DNA of 64,000 nucleotides, from positions 15,321,501-15,385,500 of the forward strand of contig NC_135245.1 in assembly GCF_947623445.1 (NCBI RefSeq). Reading direction: 5' to 3'. Numbering within the stretch: position 1 is the first letter of the stretch; the number at the start of each line of letters is the position of its first letter. The DNA is from Clavelina lepadiformis (lineage: Eukaryota > Chordata > Ascidiacea > Aplousobranchia > Clavelinidae). Positions 58,028 to 64,000 of this stretch are shown in pieces. The notes under the pieces were generated by a model, which saw nothing but the letters and a program-made list of their open reading frames with translations, searched no databases and was not told where the DNA came from. Both the position numbers and the translations under genes were made by a program.

Positions 58028-58356
58028 CCATATTTTTGTGATTGAAAACCGGGACGCTTCAGAACAACGAGCATCAGATAAATGTGGTTCATATTTTACT
58101 ATTTTCCTACTAGCCTACTATTACTGAACTAGCCAATGCGCTAACAATCTACCCAACCACTGGGCCATTTATTGCCCACTAGAATGACGTAACAATTACT
58201 TTCACATTTAACACAACGAAACAAAAACTCGCATCAGGCATCATTCTTCAGCAAGTTGGCTAAACCAAGGCAATGCTGGCTGGCCAAATGCCAAAGCGGG
58301 ACTTTTTGGTAGACGGACCCGGACGCCGGGACAAACCAGTAAAACGGGACGTATGG
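58028..58356. mobile_element. About 330-bp MITE-like element, TA flanked
   Basis: The left end CCATATTTTTGTGATTGAAA and the right end (complement CCATACGTCCCGTTTTACTG) share the CCATA start. TA borders both sides (58026-58027, 58357-58358), and GGGACG words lie near both ends. The left end is diverged. Confidence 0.5.
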
Positions 58357-58364
58357 TAAGCCTA

Positions 58365-58500
58365 CTATTTAAGCTTATCCAAAAACTGTTCATGGACGCT
58401 TTCTTCCTATCCACTATTTAAGCCTAATCCCAAAACAGTCCATGGACGCTTTCCTCATATCCGCTATTTAAGCTTATCCTAAAATCGTCCGTTTTTAAGT
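58365..58500 (+). repeat. 50-bp tandem repeat, about 2.6 units
   Basis: CTATTTAAGC recurs at 58365, 58414 and 58464, with CATGGACGCTTTC in the first two units. It directly follows the TA-flanked element. Confidence 0.7.
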
Positions 58501-58714
58501 GTCCATGGTCGATCTCGAAACCACTGCTTTGAGGGCCGAAGTACCATTTTGAGCAGTTTTGAAACGGCGACACGGCGATTGTGACGAAGGTCTTATGCAA
58601 GACGTCACTATATAAAAAATACAAATGGTTCCGGTCTAGTGCGCATGTGACCTTAATTTGTGATAGTTTGTTGTTGTTAACTTGTTATGGCGTTTTTCTG
58701 AGTGTAGGTTCAGG

Positions 58715-60157
58715 CAAGGCTGCCACTCGTAGGGATTTTACCCTACGGTAGGGTTTTTTGGCCCCTTGTAGGGTGTAGGGTGACCCTACGGGTTTTTCAC
58801 CTTTATTCATAGATTTCCTTTTGTTTAAAGTAAAATAAAAATAAATTCAAATAATAAATTTGCTGAATAATGACAAAAACATAGTCTAAGCCAGGGGTGG
58901 CCAAACTGCGGCTCTTTAATGAATTAGCATTGTTGAATTAGACATGCATTTTCCCGGTCTAGACGAGTTGTTTGATCAGATTATGAAACAATGCGTTGTA
59001 TCTCATGTAGTAACAATGGACTCATTGTTGTAACAATGGACACTTTAGTTAAGTAAATTGTCAGATTGAAGCTGTACGTCAGGGATGACCTAGTTTTAAG
59101 TCTTGGTTATGGTTATACTAATACTGTAATTGTAAATTGCAAAAAGAGTTGGAGAAGCCCAGCAGGTGGAGACTGGAGAGTGAGACTGTGAGACAGCAGA
59201 TGAGCAGAATCAGCAGATTGAACAGACAGGATTACAGGAATCAAGTGATCTTGTTTTGATCAAGTCAAGTGATCTTGAATACGATACTTTTATCATTAAA
59301 TTACAATAATTCTGGTTGTTGACAAGTTGACAACGGTAATGCCCAAAGAGGTGAGATCCAAAAATTCTAGGTTTCGATCGCAAAGCTACAGAAAAGAATG
59401 GGAAAAGGAAAACTGGGCACAAGGATGGTTAAAAGTTTCGTCTCAGGGAGCATCAAAAGCATTTTGTCAATTTTGTGACAAGAACATTCTTGCTGGGAAA
59501 TCAGAACTAATGAGGCATGCAAAAACTGCTCAACATTGTCAAAATGCTGCACAAGTTCTTGGAAGCACATCGATGGAGCAATATGTCACAAGTAGTCAAG
59601 GCTGCATCAAAGCTGAATTAAATACTGTGGCCTTAATTGCAAGACGCAATATTTCTTTCAATTTCATGTCATACATGGTACCAACCCTGAAGCATATTGC
59701 TAGTGATTCCAAAGCAATAAAAGATATGACCTCTGGTCGGACAAAAACAACATATCTACTAACAGAATGTCTAGCTGTTGATGCTCATGAAAGGTTAATT
59801 CAAGAGCTACAAGAAGCTAAAGGCTTTTCAATTCTCTGTGATAAAGCATCAGATATATCAATGAATAAAATCTTTTGTATAAAACTATAAACGTCCGCTA
59901 CTTATACAATGGATCACCAAGAACACAGTTATACCAACTCATTAGGCTAAAAAGGGAAACACAATTAGTGGAAACACAAACGTCAGTAAATGTTGAACTA
60001 CTTTAGTTCTGGTGCTTTTGAACTGAAACTAAAGTAGTTATAAAGTGCCATAAAACTGCCAAAATTTCTTTTTTTTTTGTTCAAACTGCGTAGGGAGATG
60101 TAGGGTTTTTTTAGGTGTGCTGGTAGGGTTAATTTCTTTTTTTGAGTGGCAACACTG
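58715..60157 (+). mobile_element. 1.44-kb non-autonomous hAT transposon with 8-bp target duplication
   Basis: The left end CAAGGCTGCCACTC (58715) and the right end, complement CAGTGTTGCCACTC (60157), differ at a few bases. Identical GGTTCAGG flanks lie at 58707-58714 and 60158-60165. Both sub-terminal regions are rich in TAGGGT words. It contains only the N-terminal part of a transposase. A second hAT-type end, CAGGGGTGGCCAAACTGCGG, sits inside near 58892 without a partner. Confidence 0.85.
59339..59890 (+). pseudogene. hAT transposase, N-terminal part only
   Basis: From ATG 59339 the frame gives 183 residues. A BED-type zinc finger is visible (KAFCQFCDKNILAGKSELMRH, then H). It is followed by the hAT N-terminal region (LNTVALIARRNISFNFMSYM) and the first catalytic segment, where the usual DESTDIS reads DKASDIS, so one acidic residue is changed. 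The frame then stops. The remaining 400-500 residues of a hAT transposase, with the other catalytic residues and the dimerisation tail, are absent between here and the right end. The copy would depend on a partner enzyme for movement. Confidence 0.75.
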
Positions 60158-60165
60158 GGTTCAGG

Positions 60166-62466
60166 CAAAGTTGACATTTTGTGTTGGTTCAAAATTAAGG
60201 CTTCTTGGCTGATTTTTTGGAAAAATGTAAGGAAAAAAGTTGTTTAAAAGTTGAAGCATATGAGAATTCCAGATACAAGAATTTGCTCAAAATACTGCAT
60301 TAAGTCCTTTTATCCTACATGTCGGCGGATACAAAAACTCAGCTAGGTGACCGGGCTTGTTTAGTAGCAAATTCAAATTGAAAAATGTTACTTTACATTG
60401 TTTAAGATAGGGCTTCGGATGAGCCTACAGCCCCTTAAACTTATCCTGAAACCCAACGAAATTAAGCGAAAACGTCGGTATTGCGTAAAAGCGTGTCCGA
60501 TCGCGGATTGCGTCGTGTCCAGCTTTTACCCGGTGCCGGTGTGTTTACTGCATATTAGTTTCGGGTTTTACTGTAAAACTAGGCTATGCCTCGAAACACC
60601 TCTTGTCAGCAAGTTCACACTTAAGTAGAGTAGGCCTAGCCAGTATTCGTCATGGTTGACATGTTAGCGTATTACAATAGACACAGTTAATACATCCATC
60701 TCGAACCAGCTGATTTTGGATGTAATAAGCGGTGGTATTAATAACCGAATAAACAAACAATGTCACTAAACAACCCTCTGGAGGTAAAAATGCAATAATA
60801 GAATTTACTGTATTTATTCAGCACAAAAAAAACTTGTGCAAAGAGACTTTGTTGCATTAGCTCATTTAAAAAAATCTGATAAAAATAGAATGATAAAAAG
60901 TAATTTTTTGTTTGAGAGGAGAAAAATAAACATGCTGTCCACTAATGTACAGCATTGAAGCAATTTTCAATTATCCGTTTCTTAAACACATCAACTCATG
61001 CACCTGCTCATCTGCTTTATTTTTCGCTTTTTCAATTTATGTTTTATGGATTTAACTAATTATATAGGTTTAGTGGCCATGCTAGTTGTTACCAGCAATT
61101 ATTAACGTTATTGTTCTTCAGCACGTTTTAAGCCTTTTTGGCTTTGTCACTTTTTCCTGTTCATTGGCGCTTGTTAGTAACAACTGGCTTGATTTCTCAT
61201 CCCCAATGCGCTTTTGACGAATAATAAATTAATGAAATGTAATCATATGTAAAGACATGCTGAGTTCGGTGTCGAAAAGATCATGCCAAAGTGAGTGTAT
61301 GCCGAGATTGGTGGTTTCCATTTCCATCCCTTAGATTGCTGTAAGGTAAGGCTGTAACCAAATCACCAGAATGAAGACAGCTTACCAGTAGCCTATTGGG
61401 CTGTAATGAAGGCTGACATGGCACATGCAGTAAATTACGTACGCTTGTCTTTTTCTGACAATGCCAATGAAAATAGGCCTAGCTTAGCTTATTTGTGAAA
61501 ATATTGATTACATTCCTGTGCTGTAAAAAATGGCAAACATGTTTGGAAAACAGAAGATCGAAAAAGTATGCTTGCTTATGCTTAGTAGTGCAACATTTTC
61601 TGGTTGTTCAAGATGATGTTTAAATTTTATAACAGTTTTGTGATTGTAAATGACATTATCATATTCATAACGAGTCAATTTTTTGCTTCCATATATATGG
61701 CTGCTGCCTATAATTTTTAGCTTTTTTATGGTCACTATAAATTGGTGTCTAAGCAGACAAACTTGCCTTACAAATTTATTTATCCTAGGTTGGCATGAAT
61801 ATGGTAAAATTTGACAGGCCCATGAAGACAAGTCTCATGTCATATTTTCCGTTGCTGCTTAGACTGGCATTTCTCGATCCAATTTTTTTCTGACTCAATA
61901 ATTCTTGGTAAAACGATTATAAGACACAATATCTTTGAATCCAAAAATAATAAACTCCATTGTTCTACATGATTACAGATTACATTGCAGTATTACTGTT
62001 TGACTAATATAATTGTTTCGTGGCTATATATGAGCAAAACATAAAGATAATTACGATCTACTTGCTTCTTGATAGGTTAATGCCTTAACTGTTGCCAGCC
62101 AGTCCAATGTGCATGAATTATTTGCAATTAGGCTGTCCAACACGCATAGAAAAAATAATGCTTTACAAATTTTGCATACAGAAATATATATGTACATTAC
62201 TTGTTGATGTTTATTACTGTGATCTTTATTTCCATGCTTAACAACACAGTTATATGTGCCGTGTTTACTGAAAGTTACTAGTTGAATGTTTTTTACTAAA
62301 TCATGTCGTATTTGGGTTTGAAAACTGTTTTTATTTACTCTACACACTTTTTTTTGTTTTGTGCAGGAATCACCTATGTTCTATGCAAAGAGGGTGATTA
62401 TATGGAATTTTTATGTTAGAAATTCTATAAAAACATACAATAGTACTTAAGTGGTGACTGAATAAT
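60166..62466. other. Intergenic or 5' flank of the terminal gene
   Basis: No supported coding region. A less AT-rich, CpG-containing stretch at about 60430-60560 could be a promoter or a 5' non-coding exon. A clear acceptor (TTTTGTGCAG, ending 62366) precedes the first coding exon by 100 bases. Confidence 0.4.
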
Positions 62467-63980
62467 ATGTTAAGCATCATGTCCCGTTATCGAAAAGGAA
62501 GGTGTCTACTTGCACAAGAATGTAACAACAAAGTGGAACCATCTCCTACTCAAAAGCGTTTTTCAATTTCTATATATCTGGCCACAGGTAAACATGACTG
62601 ATTTAGCCTTACCCTACAATATAATATACATATTATTTTCTGTTATTTTGAAGCGCCGTGTTGAACCTTACGTTACTGTTTTGGCATTATGATATTAACG
62701 AGACAGCTTTAGTTCATGGCCTCCCAAACAGGGATTTGTGACTTGCATAAACTTATATGAGTTTGGGCGTATTACTTCTAATGAAGTAGAAATTAAGGTC
62801 TAGAACCTAAGTGGTTACAAAACACTTGTCTATGGCATGTGTGATAGTAACCACCCACAGTAGGTTTACAAGAATTAATCGCAACATGTTGTTCAATTTG
62901 TTTAAATTACCTGCATGAACTGAGAACTTACTCAGTGGCTGGCAAATGATGTCCCTTTGCAGGATTATAGTGGTTAACTACCTGGGTATGTACCCATCTA
63001 CATATTCTGGCAGGTTTTAATACAAAAGAGCAGGTTCTGTTTTGTTTTTCATGACTTAAAAACGTTTCATAAAAATAAGAAAGCATGAAATATACAAAAA
63101 GATAATATAATGTGAAATGAAATTATAATCATAAATGTTTACGGTTTGTTTATATATATACTTATTGATTGTTGGCTATTTTGTCACATTGGTTTTGTTT
63201 TAATTTCTTATTTAACTTCGGTGTTTGTTTTTAAATTTCATGGCATTTTATCTAGGTTTCTGCTTTTTTATTCTTAATTTTTTGTTTAACTTGCCATGTA
63301 TGTACAATTAGCTTATTTCAGTGACTTTCCATCGTAGAACTTAGCAATATCTTGGTGGGGCATGCAAATTCGTTTGATCATGCAAATTCGTTTGATCATT
63401 TTCATAGCTCTGCACTTCTAAATTGCTGAAAGGTACCATGCACAAATATGGAAAGTTATTCACAAAATATTAAGTTGTCATTTTTAACGAACTTGAAAAT
63501 ATGGAAATGTTTAACGAACTTGAATTTATTGGTCTGGCAGCTGTTCTGCATTGGGAATATTTTGTTGGTGGTATAGTCAAACGTTTCCAGTTTGATGCTA
63601 GGTGTAATTTAAGAAGGGTAAACATTGAAAGTGACATGAACGTTTCCAAATAATTTTTTAGTTGGAAGGCAAACAGCAAATATTTATTCGAAAATATTCT
63701 AGTTAAAATGCTAATTTTCGAATCTCTAAAAATATCTTGCTTTTAAAATCGAACCTTTACCTGTCTATTTTTCTTGAGTAAATAATCCGTTTTTGTTTTA
63801 ATTGTAAATCAATGGAATTTTTTTTCCAAAACAGGTTTGATAGCAACTGCACTGATGTTCATATTTTTTTTCAACAAAAGTGAAACAACAGACTTGTTCG
63901 TAAATGATATAGACATCAGGACAAAGCGTGATAGTAATGAATTCTCAAAGAAAGTAGATGATGATTGGTATTCGAAAAGG
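62467..63980 (+). CDS. N-terminal part of a type II membrane protein, runs off the window
   Basis: Two coding exons, 62467-62587 and 63835-63980, join in phase (ACAG then GTAAAC; CAAAACAG then GTTTGATAG) and end at a donor (AGG then GTATGT, 63981). About 89 residues are encoded. A short basic cytosolic head (MSRYRKGRCLLAQ and following) precedes one hydrophobic span (about residues 37-53, LIATALMFIFFF), then a polar stem beginning NKSETTDLF. NKS is a potential N-glycosylation site. This topology is typical of Golgi glycosyl- or sulfotransferases and of membrane-bound proteases; the catalytic part lies beyond base 64000, so the function is unknown. Starts at 62467 and 62479 are both in frame. 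Confidence 0.6.
63361..63396 (+). repeat. 18-bp tandem duplication with POU octamer
   Basis: CATGCAAATTCGTTTGAT occurs twice without a gap (63361-63378, 63379-63396). Each unit has the octamer ATGCAAAT. It lies in an intron of the terminal gene. Confidence 0.7.
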
Positions 63981-64000
63981 GTATGTATTGACAGCTCATT

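Overview
The window is animal nuclear DNA: AT-rich, intron-bearing genes with GT-AG introns (many only 80-250 bp), polyadenylation signals, and a dense load of short DNA transposons. The conserved genes (EIF1AD, POLR1G-like, CCDC32, UBAP1, all recognised from residue patterns) are bilaterian housekeeping genes. An invertebrate deuterostome such as a tunicate is my best guess, at low confidence; no marker in the window settles the species.

Layout. 1-3400: the 3' part of EIF1AD (+) converges on a POLR1G/PAF49-like gene (-). 3400-8640: no gene seen, transposon crumbs. 8644-9593: a complete three-exon CCDC32 homologue. 11798-23398: the outstanding object, an 11.6-kb inverted duplication with 5,464-bp arms of equal length around a 673-bp unique centre. 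Each arm carries, from outside in, a CCGCCA-rich tip, a 72-bp tandem repeat bearing full TGACGTCA (CRE) sites, a duplicated TATA-bearing block, a small gene with a C2H2 finger and a domain like the N-terminus of Maverick/Polinton-type proteins, and an intact eight-exon inhibitor-of-apoptosis gene (BIR-BIR-UBA-RING, 500 residues). The two IAP genes are convergent and the outer ends fit a TA target duplication.

23400-30200 holds decayed hAT and dispersed repeats. 30238-33329 is an unrecognised, low-complexity 984-residue gene. 35324-39023 is a hAT transposon with a perfect 8-bp target duplication into which a second element with a 358-residue ORF of a widespread but (to me) unnamed family has been inserted. 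40200-40674 is a decayed relative of a small membrane protein at 54111-54434, split by a hAT MITE. 42877-49868 is a seven-exon UBAP1 homologue (-), whose introns hold a tRNA-like SINE and a TA-flanked MITE. 53294-60157 is a transposon field: a hAT MITE, a truncated LINE, a dispersed repeat carrying a 41-bp hairpin insertion, a TA MITE and a 1.4-kb hAT. 62467-63980 is the 5' part of a type II membrane protein that runs off the window.

The host genes are unrelated to one another (translation, Pol I transcription, AP2 assembly, ESCRT-I) and form no pathway cluster. Only the palindrome looks like a unit in which neighbouring genes may work together: paired anti-apoptotic ubiquitin ligases next to a virus/transposon-type protein and stress-type regulatory sites. 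Coordinates of exons were read by eye from splice signals and reading-frame continuity.
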